Assembly: GCF_900095225.1 (NCBI RefSeq)
Contig: NZ_LT607414.1
Coordinates: 218,221 to 282,220 of the forward strand
Length of the DNA stretch: 64,000 bases
Source of the DNA: Pseudomonas sp. UMAB-08
GTDB taxonomy: Bacteria; Pseudomonadota; Gammaproteobacteria; Pseudomonadales; Pseudomonadaceae
Reading direction: 5' to 3'
In this document: in pieces, positions 36,051 to 45,039 of the stretch
How positions within the stretch are numbered: position 1 is the stretch's first letter
Layout of the letters: every line of letters starts with the position of its first letter
The notes under the pieces: generated by a model
Told to the model about the DNA's origin: nothing
The model's input: only the letters and a program-made list of their open reading frames with translations
Databases searched by the model: none
Program-made: the position numbers and the translations under genes

Positions 36051-37143
36051 TGAACTGTTCTCCGTAGGTGTTGAAACCTATCACCCGATGCTCGCGCAGA
36101 AAGTCGCCAATCTGTTGGACGCTGCCATCGGCTTCCAGCTCCATGCGCCGCAGAAAGCAGTCGCAGCCTATGGTCAGCAACAACGAGCCCAAACGCTCCT
36201 GCAAGCCGTCGAACAGGCCCTGCAGGTTGGGCAGCAACGGACCCGGGGTCATGGCAGTCAGCACAATGCCGTTCTCCACCGCGCAGTAAAAACTCAGGCT
36301 CAGGTCATGGTTGACCTGTTGAATAGCCCTGACGTAGTACTGATCGTTGATGCGAACGGCTAACGGGTGCGCAGCAAAAACCCGGTGATTGAGTTCGGCC
36401 ACCGGCACCCCGATGATCTGCGCATATTCCTCGGCTGCAGGCTCGGCATTAAGCTCGTAAACCCGGCGCATGGTGCTGTCGGCACGGGTGACCACGAGTT
36501 TTTCCGCACGCGGCAGAATGTGGTGCGTGGTGAAAACTTCGAAGTCCAGCCAGGTATTGACCAACAGCACCACCGCGGCGCCACTGTGGAATTCGCCGCC
36601 AAAATACACGTGAGTGTGGGTCAGGTAATTATCGTCTCCGGCAGAACCACCGAAGTGCGGGATATCGCCCAGGGCTGCACTCAGCGCGGCGAGGACCATC
36701 TCCTCGCGGCTGGACAGGCCGTCGAGCAACGTCAGGGCGAAACTGTTGCCTTTGATCGGCGCCAGGGTATTGCTCCGACAATCTCCAACCAGTCGTTCGA
36801 CCATTTGCTGGGCGTCGATCAGGCTGAAGCGTTCCATTTCATCAATCAGTTCAGCGGCAATAGAGAAATGCCGATGATCAAAGCCCACCGCCGTCACACA
36901 ACCACGGCCGTAACCCTCGGGAGTAATTTCGCCGGCGCTGGTACAGCCGACCACGCGAATGCCTCCAAAGCTTTGCTGCAAGGCGACACCCAAGGCCTGT
37001 AAATCGTATTCAGCCGAGCAGAAGAACAGCACGAAGCCCAAGTGCGGATGCAACAGTTGCCGCGCCAGTTCCTGCGCCACCTCTTGCGCCCCGGTTGCCA
37101 TCGACATCGCGCTCACTACGCCGTCGGTTTGGGCTTGCTGCAT
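35977..37143 (-). CDS. nosP: FIST domain signal protein (NosP type)
   Basis: The 388-residue cytoplasmic protein has FIST N (GFVLFFCSAEYDLQALG, VVGCTSAGEITPEGYG) and FIST C domains. FIST proteins bind small ligands; the P. aeruginosa member encoded beside NahK, NosP, is a heme protein that senses nitric oxide and inhibits NahK. The same arrangement and the 74-bp gene overlap support the same pairing here. The 19-bp ped-type motif lies 62 bp upstream, suggesting induction along with alcohol oxidation. Confidence 0.86.
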   Translation of the reverse strand: MQQAQTDGVVSAMSMATGAQEVAQELARQLLHPHLGFVLFFCSAEYDLQALGVALQQSFGGIRVVGCTSAGEITPEGYGRGCVTAVGFDHRHFSIAAELIDEMERFSLIDAQQMVERLVGDCRSNTLAPIKGNSFALTLLDGLSSREEMVLAALSAALGDIPHFGGSAGDDNYLTHTHVYFGGEFHSGAAVVLLVNTWLDFEVFTTHHILPRAEKLVVTRADSTMRRVYELNAEPAAEEYAQIIGVPVAELNHRVFAAHPLAVRINDQYYVRAIQQVNHDLSLSFYCAVENGIVLTAMTPGPLLPNLQGLFDGLQERLGSLLLTIGCDCFLRRMELEADGSVQQIGDFLREHRVIGFNTYGEQFNGMHINQTFTGVAIGRNRAASFPR

Positions 37144-37204
37144 ATAGTCGCCTCCCGAAAGTGCGTTGTCTGATAGGCCAGTCTACGAAGACTGGACCCG
37201 GCCC

Positions 37205-37223
37205 CGTATCCTACTTGGGTAGT
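37205..37223 (-). promoter_or_regulatory. Shared 19-bp ped-regulon motif upstream of nosP
   Basis: The minus strand reads CTACCCAAGTAGGATACG, aligned with the pqqA and pedF sites, and it is placed 62 bp before the nosP ATG. A further CTAC precedes it, giving the CCACTACC context also seen at pedF. Confidence 0.58.
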
Positions 37224-37385
37224 GGGTAGCCACTCCGATAGGATGAGACCGCCACATTGAGGCGCTTAAACAGACTCAGGGTGCCTGGCATAACGCTTGC
37301 GCAAAAAAGCCCGCGTCCACAGTGGAGTGCATATTCCCTGTGGAAGCAGGCCTTTGACCAGGCGTCGCGTGTGAATCCCGCCTGA

Positions 37386-38570
37386 TTACCAGGTCAGGAC
37401 AGCACCCACGGCAAAGGTATTGGTGTCTTCGTTCTGGGCGACGGTGTCATGCCCACGGATTTTGAACTGGTTGTACTCGACCACCAATTTGAGGCTGTCG
37501 TTGACGTCATGGAACAGCGCGATACCACGCGTATCGTAATCGGCGCCGCTGCCGACCACCCCGTTGCCATCGTCATTGGTTTTGCCGTACGACAGCGCCA
37601 GGCGGTTCTTGCCCAGCTTGTAGGAGCCCTGCATCAGGTAACCAACGCTGTCTACCTCACGCAGCGTCGCCTTGCCGGCATTGTTGGTGAAGAACGGGTT
37701 GATACCCTTGGCCTGGAAACCCGAACCGGTCAGAGACAAGCCGCCCATCTTCGCCTGAACCCCATAACCCAGCCCTTTTGACGTGACCGAATTCACACTC
37801 GAATCGGTGTTGTCCGAGGTTTGATAGCTGCCGTTGACCCAGCTGTAGATCTTCGCCCCGGCCACATCGAACTGGTAAGTAACCTCGCTCTCGGTCCGTG
37901 GATTCTTCTGGTATGCCTTGCCCAGTGCGCTGCTGTCATTGGTGTCAACAGGGTCCATGATGCCCACTGCGACCCGCAGACCGTCCATGACCGGCGTGCG
38001 GTAAGTGATCTGCGAGGTGGGAAACGGGTACGGATAACCGGTACCGATGTTGCCGAACGACACCCCGCCACCGTCTACCAGGCCCAGGCTATCGCTGACC
38101 TGACCATAGCCGGAAAGCATTTCGTCGAGCAGGATGTTGGAGCGTGCAAACAGGCCAAAGTCCTTACCGATCAGCACCTCACCCCACTCGGGTTTGGCGA
38201 CGGTGCCGTAGAACTGGCGGACATCGATGGCGGTAGCCGTGCCATCAGTCTGGCTATCGTTGATGGTGACCCAGAGCGACGCACGAGCGCCCAGCTTCAG
38301 ATCATCGACTTGCTTGCCCATGTTGAAGCCGATGTAGTTGGGCAAGAAGCCCATTTTCACCCGTGCCTGGTTACGATCATATTGATCGCCCGCCCGGTCA
38401 ACTTTGCTGTTCACGTAGAAGGTGTTGACGTAACCGTCGGTGGAAAATGTCGTCTGGTCCTTGTCATATAGCATGATCTCGGCATTGGCCAGTTGGCTCA
38501 AACTGAGGGTGGACAGGCCGGCAATAAGCACAGGCAGGAATCGACGTTGAAAATTCTTATTGTTGTGCAT
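37386..38570 (-). CDS. Outer-membrane porin (Gram-negative porin family)
   Basis: The 394-residue protein has a signal peptide ending in ANA and alternating beta strands throughout. It starts EIMLYDKDQTTFSTDGYVNTF and closes with the FAVGAVLTW terminal strand ending in an aromatic residue, as needed for outer-membrane insertion. It resembles general porins of the porin_4/OmpC type found in Pseudomonas and Burkholderia. The substrate is unknown; the location beside the alcohol-oxidation locus suggests solute entry. Start 38570 is the ATG just before the signal peptide. Confidence 0.88.
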   Translation of the reverse strand: MHNNKNFQRRFLPVLIAGLSTLSLSQLANAEIMLYDKDQTTFSTDGYVNTFYVNSKVDRAGDQYDRNQARVKMGFLPNYIGFNMGKQVDDLKLGARASLWVTINDSQTDGTATAIDVRQFYGTVAKPEWGEVLIGKDFGLFARSNILLDEMLSGYGQVSDSLGLVDGGGVSFGNIGTGYPYPFPTSQITYRTPVMDGLRVAVGIMDPVDTNDSSALGKAYQKNPRTESEVTYQFDVAGAKIYSWVNGSYQTSDNTDSSVNSVTSKGLGYGVQAKMGGLSLTGSGFQAKGINPFFTNNAGKATLREVDSVGYLMQGSYKLGKNRLALSYGKTNDDGNGVVGSGADYDTRGIALFHDVNDSLKLVVEYNQFKIRGHDTVAQNEDTNTFAVGAVLTW

Positions 38571-38669
38571 GGCGCGCTCCGCAACAGGGACGAGATGTCG
38601 GAGGCGATTATCAAAAGGTCTGGCCCTCAGCCATACGCTGCCTTGGCCGCAATGTGTCAGTGCTTTAGG

Positions 38670-38690
38670 TTGGCGGGTATAACCCGCCAA
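38670..38690. promoter_or_regulatory. Inverted repeat TTGGCGGGT-ATA-ACCCGCCAA upstream of the porin
   Basis: A 9-bp perfect inverted repeat with a 3-bp centre lies 100 bp before the porin start. It may be an operator or a short hairpin; no regulator is evident. Confidence 0.4.
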
Positions 38691-38867
38691 GCAAGGTGTA
38701 AGACTACCGTTACAACATGGATCGAAACTTAAGTACTGCACCTCGCGCCCCACCCGCCCGGTTCTCGGTTATAAGTGCGGTTCGGTGAAACTAAACCGGG
38801 GCTCGACAGGTCATTGGCAGGGCACTGCTCACGCTGTCGTGCGTTGCCCTTTTTAAAGAGAACATCC

Positions 38868-40130
38868 TTGGCCACTCCCTCAGACCGCAGAAACCGATTT
38901 TCTCTGGATGGACTCAACTTCTTTCTTGCGGATGTACGCGACGGACTAGGACCCTATCTGGCGATTTACCTGCTGGCCGTACACCATTGGGACCCGGCCA
39001 GCATTGGCTTGGTGATGACCCTGGCCGGGATTGCCGCGCTGGTGACTCAGACACCGGCCGGAGCGTTGATCGATAGAACCCATAGCAAACGTGCGGTCAT
39101 CGTAATTGCAGCCCTGCTGGTCACTGCCAGCTGTCTGGTGCTGCCTTTCCTGAGCTCGTTCAGCCTGGTGGCGCTGACCCAAGCCATCAGCGCAATAGCA
39201 GCATCGGTGTTCGCCCCTGCAATTGCTGCGATTTCACTGGGCATTACCGGACCAAGAGCGTTCACCCGTCGAACCGGGCGTAACGAGACCTTCAACCATG
39301 CCGGCAACGCCTGTGCGGCACTGCTCGCAGGTGGGTTTGCTTATCTGTTCGGCCCTGTTGCCGTGTTCTACCTGATGGCCGCCATGGCACTTGGCAGTGT
39401 GATTGCGGTCAGTTTCGTCTCGGCGCGGGCTATCGACCATGACATCGCCAGAGGCTTCGACCCCGGTCACACCGCGCAGACGGACCATCCCTTGGGCCTG
39501 GCCGTGTTGCTGACCAACAAACCTTTGCTGCTGTTCGCCATTTGCTGTGCGCTGTTCCACCTAGCGAATGCCGCGATGTTGCCGCTGGTGAGCCAGAAGC
39601 TGGCGCTGGTCAATTTGCTGATGGCCACTCCGCTGACCTCCGCCTGCATTGTCGCTGCCCAATTGGTCATGGTCCCTGCCGCGTTGCTGGTCGGTGCCAA
39701 GGCCGATCAATGGGGACGCAAACCGCTACTACTCGCTGGTTTCCTGATCCTGCCATTGCGCGGGGTGCTCTACACCCTGTCCGATGATCCCTATTGGCTG
39801 GTCGCCGTGCAGATGCTCGACGGTGTTGGCGCAGGCATCTTTGGCGCACTTTTTCCCTTGGTCGTGAAGGACCTCACGCATGGCACCGGCCGCTTCAACG
39901 TCAGCCTCGGCGCGCTCTCGACCGTGTTTGGTCTGGGCGCAGCACTGAGCACGGGGCTGGCAGGGCTGGTGGTGCAGCAAGCGGGTTACAGCGCTGCTTT
40001 CCTGACACTCGCCGCTATTGCCGCAGTGGCATTTCTTTTACTATGGCTGGCCATGCCCGAAACGTTGCATTGGGCTCGGAACACCCCCCTCCGATCTGCC
40101 GTTAAAATCATCCCGATTGCCTCGCGATGA
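38868..40130 (+). CDS. MFS transporter
   Basis: The 420-residue inner-membrane protein has 12 predicted transmembrane segments in two halves, with the loop-2 motif GALIDRTHSKRAVI and a second at GAKADQWGRKPLLL. It belongs to the drug/metabolite efflux type of the major facilitator superfamily; the substrate is not known. Translation is placed at TTG 38868 (ATPSDRRNRFSLDGLNFF follows) with AAAGAGAA upstream; the frame is open further upstream but that part does not look like transporter sequence. Confidence 0.87.
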   Translation: MATPSDRRNRFSLDGLNFFLADVRDGLGPYLAIYLLAVHHWDPASIGLVMTLAGIAALVTQTPAGALIDRTHSKRAVIVIAALLVTASCLVLPFLSSFSLVALTQAISAIAASVFAPAIAAISLGITGPRAFTRRTGRNETFNHAGNACAALLAGGFAYLFGPVAVFYLMAAMALGSVIAVSFVSARAIDHDIARGFDPGHTAQTDHPLGLAVLLTNKPLLLFAICCALFHLANAAMLPLVSQKLALVNLLMATPLTSACIVAAQLVMVPAALLVGAKADQWGRKPLLLAGFLILPLRGVLYTLSDDPYWLVAVQMLDGVGAGIFGALFPLVVKDLTHGTGRFNVSLGALSTVFGLGAALSTGLAGLVVQQAGYSAAFLTLAAIAAVAFLLLWLAMPETLHWARNTPLRSAVKIIPIASR

Positions 40131-40176
40131 TCGATTCCCGTTATCTCGCCTTTAGCCTCACGCCTGAGTAAAAACA

Positions 40177-41439
40177 ATGCCTGCATTCGATCCAACTATG
40201 GTCATCTGGACAGTGGCGGCCCTGGCAACCTGCGGGATTATCCTGCGCCCATGGCGGGTGCCTGAGTATGTCTGGGCGGTGTGTGCCGCCGTGTTACTCA
40301 CAAGTCTGGGGTTTATTCCGCTCCACTCGGCTCTGGCGGCGATGGCCAAGGGCAGCGATGTTTATCTGTTTCTGATTGGCATGATGGTGCTGGCTGAACT
40401 GGCGCGTCAGGAGGGGCTCTTCGACTGGTTGGCCATGTATGCAGCGCAACATGCCCGGGGTTCGGGGCAACGACTGTTCGACCTGGTGTTCCTGGTCGGC
40501 ACGCTGGTGACGATATTTCTCTCTAACGACGCCACCGCCGTGGTACTGACCCCTGCCGTTTACGCCGCGGCCAAAGCGGCCAAGGCAGAGCCTCTGCCCT
40601 ACCTGTTTGTCTGCGCCTTCATCGCTAACGCAGCAAGCTTTGTACTGCCCATCTCCAACCCCGCCAACCTGGTGGTTTTCGGCAGCCACATGCCACCACT
40701 GATGACCTGGCTGTGGCAGTTCACCCTGCCCTCCATCGCAGCGATTGGCCTGACCTATATCGTGCTGCGCTTCACTCAGCGCAATCATCTGCGCAAGCCG
40801 TTGGAAACCGTCATTACCCTTCAACCGCTGTCGAGCGGCGCACGTCTGACCGCATTCGGCATCGTACTGACTGCGGTGCTGTTGCTGTTGGCGTCGGCGC
40901 TTGACCTGCAATTGGGCCTGCCGACCTTCTGTGCCGGGCTCGCGACCGCGAGCCTTATCCACGTGCGCCAGCGTCTGAACCCGCTACCGGTGCTCAAGGG
41001 CGTGTCCTGGGGCGTGCTGCCGCTGGTGGCAGGCTTGTTTGTGTTGGTCGAGGGGTTGGCGCAGACAGGCGTGATCAATACCCTGGCGCATGCATTGGCG
41101 TCGTTGGCCGAACACTCCACCCTCCAGGCGACCTGGGGTGCCGGGATCATCGTGGCCATCGCCAGCAACATGGTCAACAACCTTCCAGCAGGCCTGATCG
41201 CCGGGTCGGTGGGCGAGATCGATCATCTGCCCACGGCCATCACGAGTGCGCTATTGATCGGTGTCGACCTGGGGCCAAACCTGTCAATTACCGGCTCGCT
41301 GGCTACGCTGCTGTGGCTTATTGCCGTGCGCCGCGAAGGCGAACACGTCAGTGCTATCGACTTCCTGCGCCTGGGCATTCTGGTGATGCCGCCCGCATTG
41401 ATCGGCGCACTGGCGGCGTTGTCACTCAGCGGAGTCTGA
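40177..41439 (+). CDS. ArsB/NhaD-type (ion transporter superfamily) membrane carrier
   Basis: The 420-residue protein has 11-12 transmembrane segments with FLSNDATAVVLTPAVYAAAK and the second-half copy ASNMVNNLPAGLIAGSV, the paired re-entrant loops typical of the ArsB and SLC13-like ion transporter superfamily. ArsB exports arsenite, but no arsR or arsC is nearby, so arsenic transport is only one possibility. It follows the MFS gene by 46 bp. Confidence 0.85.
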   Translation: MPAFDPTMVIWTVAALATCGIILRPWRVPEYVWAVCAAVLLTSLGFIPLHSALAAMAKGSDVYLFLIGMMVLAELARQEGLFDWLAMYAAQHARGSGQRLFDLVFLVGTLVTIFLSNDATAVVLTPAVYAAAKAAKAEPLPYLFVCAFIANAASFVLPISNPANLVVFGSHMPPLMTWLWQFTLPSIAAIGLTYIVLRFTQRNHLRKPLETVITLQPLSSGARLTAFGIVLTAVLLLLASALDLQLGLPTFCAGLATASLIHVRQRLNPLPVLKGVSWGVLPLVAGLFVLVEGLAQTGVINTLAHALASLAEHSTLQATWGAGIIVAIASNMVNNLPAGLIAGSVGEIDHLPTAITSALLIGVDLGPNLSITGSLATLLWLIAVRREGEHVSAIDFLRLGILVMPPALIGALAALSLSGV

Positions 41440-41470
41440 GGCCCGGCAAGCTCTATCCAGGACGCGGCAA

Positions 41471-42022
41471 CTATTCAGGCCGCTGTCCTGGCAAGATCCG
41501 CTTCAGGGTGTTGTCGCCCACCCAGTAATGGTGAAAAAGCCCTGCCGCCGCATGCAACCCGATCAGCCAGTAACCGGCACTGCCGATCAACTCATGCCAG
41601 TCCTTGAACTGGCGGGCTAATGCGGGATCGACGCTGACTGGCGCAGGCAGCACGAAACCGAAATAAGGGATCGGTTTGTCCCCTGCACCTAACATCAGCC
41701 AAGCGAGTATCGGCGTAGCGATCATCAGCCCGTAAAGCGCCAGGTGCGTCAGGTGTGACATGCCGATCTGCCAGCCCGGTGGACGCGGCAAAATGGGCGG
41801 ACTGGGTTTCAAACGGGCCAGCAACCGGACCCAGACCAGCGCGAAGATCGCCAACCCGAACAGTGAATGCAGCCCGAGAAACATCCCCTTCAGCGCATGC
41901 CCTCGCGGCAAGAGCCCCTTGATTTCAATACAACCGTAGACACCGACGAACAGCGCCAGCATCAGCCAGTGCAGGGTGATCGATAGTTTTCCATAACGTT
42001 GCGGCACTGCGCGGTTGTTCAT
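41471..42022 (-). CDS. Cytochrome b561
   Basis: The 183-residue inner-membrane di-heme cytochrome has four transmembrane helices and the heme histidines in LSITLHWLMLALF, LGLHSLFGLA, HLTHLALYGLM and IGLHAAAGLFHHY. Cytochromes of this type (CybB) move electrons between ubiquinol and an acceptor such as superoxide. The gene is divergent from the T_hemolysin operon and shares its 191-bp promoter region with the CTTAAG-type repeat, so both may answer to the same response regulator. Confidence 0.9.
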   Translation of the reverse strand: MNNRAVPQRYGKLSITLHWLMLALFVGVYGCIEIKGLLPRGHALKGMFLGLHSLFGLAIFALVWVRLLARLKPSPPILPRPPGWQIGMSHLTHLALYGLMIATPILAWLMLGAGDKPIPYFGFVLPAPVSVDPALARQFKDWHELIGSAGYWLIGLHAAAGLFHHYWVGDNTLKRILPGQRPE

Positions 42023-42092
42023 GAGCGGACCTCTCGAGTGTCGTGGTGTGCTGCCCCAGTCATTTGGGCTTTCAGCACCTTGGCTGACGAGT

Positions 42093-42109
42093 CTTAAGCC
42101 AGTCTGAAG
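42093..42109. promoter_or_regulatory. CTTAAG-N5-CTGAAG direct repeat, candidate PmrA/QseB-type site
   Basis: CTTAAG (42093-42098) and CTGAAG (42104-42109) are separated by 5 bp, the spacing used by PmrA/BasR-like regulators. A weaker pair CTTCAG-N5-GCTAAG follows at 42147-42163. The regulator of this type is encoded in the same operon at 46489. Confidence 0.5.
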
Positions 42110-42213
42110 ACTGACCGGATACGACCTTAGACGTACGTGGGCGAACCTTCAGACTTCGCTAAGAATTGGCGCCGATACTCTGAACCTGACTACCCACGGG
42201 AGGAGTTCTTTCA

Positions 42214-42891
42214 ATGCCAGGTTTCGACTGGAACATCCGGTTACCCCTGCATTTCGGCAACACCGACGCACCTGACATGAGCTTGGTCAGGGCCCTGCCA
42301 GGTGAACCAAAACGCTCAGAATTCGAAGCTTATATTCAACAACGCTTCCACCTGGCCCACGGGGCCGAGATCCGCCAATTCATGCCTGAGCTGTTCGGGT
42401 TGAGCAATTCAGCGGGCGGGCTGAGCGCCGTTGCCGGGGTGCGTCTGGCAGCTTCAGGACCGCTGTTTCTCGAGCATTATCTGGATGAACCCATCGAACC
42501 ATTGATCTGTGCCGCCGCCGACCGCCCGGTTGACCGAATAGGTATTGTCGAGGTCGGCAATCTCGCCGCAAGCGATACCGGCAGTGCACGCCTGAGCATC
42601 ATCACCCTCACCTGGCTACTGGCCATGGGCGGACTGGAGTGGGTGGCGTTTACCGGCAACGTTGGACTGGTCAATAGCTTCCATCGCCTGGGATTACGCC
42701 CCGTGACCCTCTGTGCCGCCGACCCGCAGCGACTGGGTGAAGAGCAACATGCCTGGGGCAGTTATTACCAAAGCCAGCCGTCTGTGCATGTCGGCAATAT
42801 TCGCGCTGGCTTCATTCATTTGCGCAATGTGGGGCTATTCAATCGCCTCGGTTTGCCATCGACGTCCGAGATGATCAGCCATGTCGCCTGA
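42214..42891 (+). CDS. T_hemolysin (thermostable hemolysin) family protein, acyltransferase-like
   Basis: The 225-residue protein matches the family named after a Vibrio thermostable hemolysin. Segments such as FEAYIQQRFHLAHGAEIRQFMPEL and RIGIVEVGNLAASDTGSARL resemble N-acyltransferase folds, and no signal peptide or toxin feature is visible. A role as acyl or amino-acid transferase in the operon is more likely than hemolysis; this is inference from fold memory and context. GGAGGAG stands upstream of the start. The ligase gene overlaps its end by 11 bp. Confidence 0.78.
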   Translation: MPGFDWNIRLPLHFGNTDAPDMSLVRALPGEPKRSEFEAYIQQRFHLAHGAEIRQFMPELFGLSNSAGGLSAVAGVRLAASGPLFLEHYLDEPIEPLICAAADRPVDRIGIVEVGNLAASDTGSARLSIITLTWLLAMGGLEWVAFTGNVGLVNSFHRLGLRPVTLCAADPQRLGEEQHAWGSYYQSQPSVHVGNIRAGFIHLRNVGLFNRLGLPSTSEMISHVA

Positions 42892-44362
42892 ACTGGAAGG
42901 GTTCAAACAGATTCTTCGCCACCATGCCGAAAAAAAACCTGACGCCTTGGCGTTATGGGGGGATGAGCAGCGGCTGGATTACGCCACCCTGTACGCAGAA
43001 GTCGTCTATCGGCAACAGCGCCTGAGCGAAGAACGCGTCAGCGTGGTTGCCCTGGCCCTGGAGAACGGCCCTAATGCCCTGCTTTGGGATCTTGCAGCAC
43101 TGTTCGAAGGGCTCACCTGCCTGACGTTGCCGCCTTTTTTCAGCCCCGCACAACGTCACCACTGCCTGGAGCAAAGCCAGGCCGAGCTGGTCATCGCCGA
43201 CACCGATCAGGCTACTGAACTGACAACGGCTGGCTATACACAGGTCGGAGAATTCTGGCGCCGATCGTTTTCCGGCACAACGCGCATGCCCCAAGGCACC
43301 GCGAAGCTGACGTTCACCTCAGGCACCACCGGAACCCCAAAAGGCGTATGCCTGAGTGCCGACAGCCTGCTAAGGGTGGCCAGGGAACTGGACCTGGCCA
43401 GCCGCGCTACCGAGTCCCGCCATCACCTCGCCCTGCTTCCCCTGGCCATTCTCCTGGAAAACCTGGGGTGCTATGCCGCGCTCTATGCGGGCGCCACGCT
43501 AAGCTTGCCGAGTCAGAAAAAACTCGGGATTCAGGGCGCCAGTGGCGTGGATATCCCCCGCCTGCTCGGCACTCTTGCCGAACGGCGTCCCGAAAGTCTG
43601 ATCCTGGTGCCGCAACTGCTTCTGCTATTGGTCAACGCGGCTGAGCTCGGCGCATTCAACGCCTCGACACTGCGCTTCGCAGCGGTGGGCGGGGCCAAGG
43701 TGTCGGTTGAATTGTTGCGGCGCGCACAACGGATCGGCCTGCCGGTCTTTGAGGGCTATGGCTTGTCGGAATGCGCTTCGGTGGTGTGCCTGAACCATCC
43801 CGGCGCCAACCGCCTGGGCAGTGTCGGCAAGCCCTTGCCCCATGTGAAGGTCCGCCTTGCTGAGGACGGGGAAGTGCTGATTGGCGGCGCTCCGATGCTC
43901 GGTTATCTGGGCGAAGCGCCTGAGGCCACGGGTTGGTGGCACAGCGGTGACCTGGGCGAATTTGACGCGGAGGGTTATCTCTACCTCAACGGCCGCAAGA
44001 AGCATCAATTCGTGACCAGTTTTGGTCGCAACGTCAATCCCGAATGGGTCGAGGCCGAGCTGACACAACGCAGTCATATCGCCCAGGCTTTTGTGTATGG
44101 CGAAGCAATGCCGCGTAACCACGCGCTGCTGTGGCCGCACAAACCGGACTGCACCGACGAGGAAATCACCGCCGCCGTCGCCCAGGCCAACGAAAACTTG
44201 CCCGACTACGCCCAGGTTCATCAATGGACGCGTCTGGAACAACCCTTTACCCCGGCCAACGGCCTGCTCACCGCCAATGGTCGTCCACGGCGCGAAGCCA
44301 TTCTCGAACGCTACCGGCATCAACTCATTTCATCGGTTTACCCTGAGGTATCAGCATCATGA
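42881..44362 (+). CDS. AMP-dependent acyl ligase (acyl-CoA synthetase-like)
   Basis: The 493-residue member of the ANL superfamily has the P-loop LTFTSGTTGTPKGVCLS, the adenylation motif FEGYGLSECASVVC, the WHSGDLGEFDAEGYLYLNGR segment and the C-terminal GRNVNPEWVE. It activates a carboxylic acid as the acyl adenylate, probably a fatty acid, for transfer to CoA or another acceptor. Size is at the short end for fatty acyl-CoA synthetases. It overlaps both neighbours and must work with them. Confidence 0.87.
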   Translation: MSPELEGFKQILRHHAEKKPDALALWGDEQRLDYATLYAEVVYRQQRLSEERVSVVALALENGPNALLWDLAALFEGLTCLTLPPFFSPAQRHHCLEQSQAELVIADTDQATELTTAGYTQVGEFWRRSFSGTTRMPQGTAKLTFTSGTTGTPKGVCLSADSLLRVARELDLASRATESRHHLALLPLAILLENLGCYAALYAGATLSLPSQKKLGIQGASGVDIPRLLGTLAERRPESLILVPQLLLLLVNAAELGAFNASTLRFAAVGGAKVSVELLRRAQRIGLPVFEGYGLSECASVVCLNHPGANRLGSVGKPLPHVKVRLAEDGEVLIGGAPMLGYLGEAPEATGWWHSGDLGEFDAEGYLYLNGRKKHQFVTSFGRNVNPEWVEAELTQRSHIAQAFVYGEAMPRNHALLWPHKPDCTDEEITAAVAQANENLPDYAQVHQWTRLEQPFTPANGLLTANGRPRREAILERYRHQLISSVYPEVSAS

Positions 44363-45039
44363 GTTTCTTCGACACACTGCAAGAAGCCACCCAGCGCGAA
44401 CGCCAGGAATTATTTAGCTTACCCATCATTCGCCAAGCCCTTGCTGGTCAGGTCAGCCTGGAAAGCTATCGCGCTTTTCTGACCCAAGCCTATTACCACG
44501 TTCGACACACGGTCCCGTTGCTTATGGCGTGTGGTGCCCGCCTGCCGATCCGCCTGGAATGGCTGCGTGGGGCCGTCTGTGAGTACATCGACGAAGAGTA
44601 CGGCCATGAACAATGGATTCTGAATGACATTTCGGCCTGCGGCGGCGACGCCGATGCTGTCCGCGAAGGACGTCCAGAGCTGCCGATCGAGTTGATGGTC
44701 AGTTTCCTCTATGACTTGATCGCGCGGGACAATCCCGTCGGCCTGTTCGGGATGGTCAACGTACTCGAGGGCACCAGCATCGCGCTGGCCACACATGCCG
44801 CCGACAGTATTCGCGAACACCTTGAGCTTCCCGCCACTGCCTTCAGCTATTTGAGTTCTCACGGTTCATTGGACGTGGCGCACATGCAGACCTATCGCCG
44901 GTTGATGGATCGCCTGGAAGACCCGGCCGACCAGGCCGCCGTCATCCACGCCTCGAAAGTCGTCTACAAACTGTACGCCGACATGTTCCGTGCCCTGCCG
45001 AGCGCAGCGGCCGAGGAGAATGTGCATGCAACTCTCTGA
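44359..45039 (+). CDS. Heme-oxygenase-like diiron oxidase (TenA/CADD/UndA superfamily)
   Basis: The 226-residue all-helical protein carries the diiron ligand pattern of heme-oxygenase-like oxidases: E80-x2-H83, E137 (NVLEGTS) and H168-x3-D172-x2-H175. Relatives in this superfamily cut fatty acids to terminal alkenes (UndA), oxidise amino-acid side chains or fragment them. A thiamin-degrading TenA role is less likely because the metal ligands are complete. It would act on an activated acid or its product from the ligase just upstream (ATGA overlap). The reaction is unknown. Confidence 0.82.
   Translation: MSFFDTLQEATQRERQELFSLPIIRQALAGQVSLESYRAFLTQAYYHVRHTVPLLMACGARLPIRLEWLRGAVCEYIDEEYGHEQWILNDISACGGDADAVREGRPELPIELMVSFLYDLIARDNPVGLFGMVNVLEGTSIALATHAADSIREHLELPATAFSYLSSHGSLDVAHMQTYRRLMDRLEDPADQAAVIHASKVVYKLYADMFRALPSAAAEENVHATL

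Noticed and set aside
40177..41439. Arsenite resistance operon
   Set aside because: Only the ArsB-like carrier is present; there is no arsR, arsC or arsH nearby.
42214..42891. Hemolytic toxin
   Set aside because: The family name is historical; there is no signal peptide, and the operon of enzymes points to a biosynthetic acyltransferase-like role.
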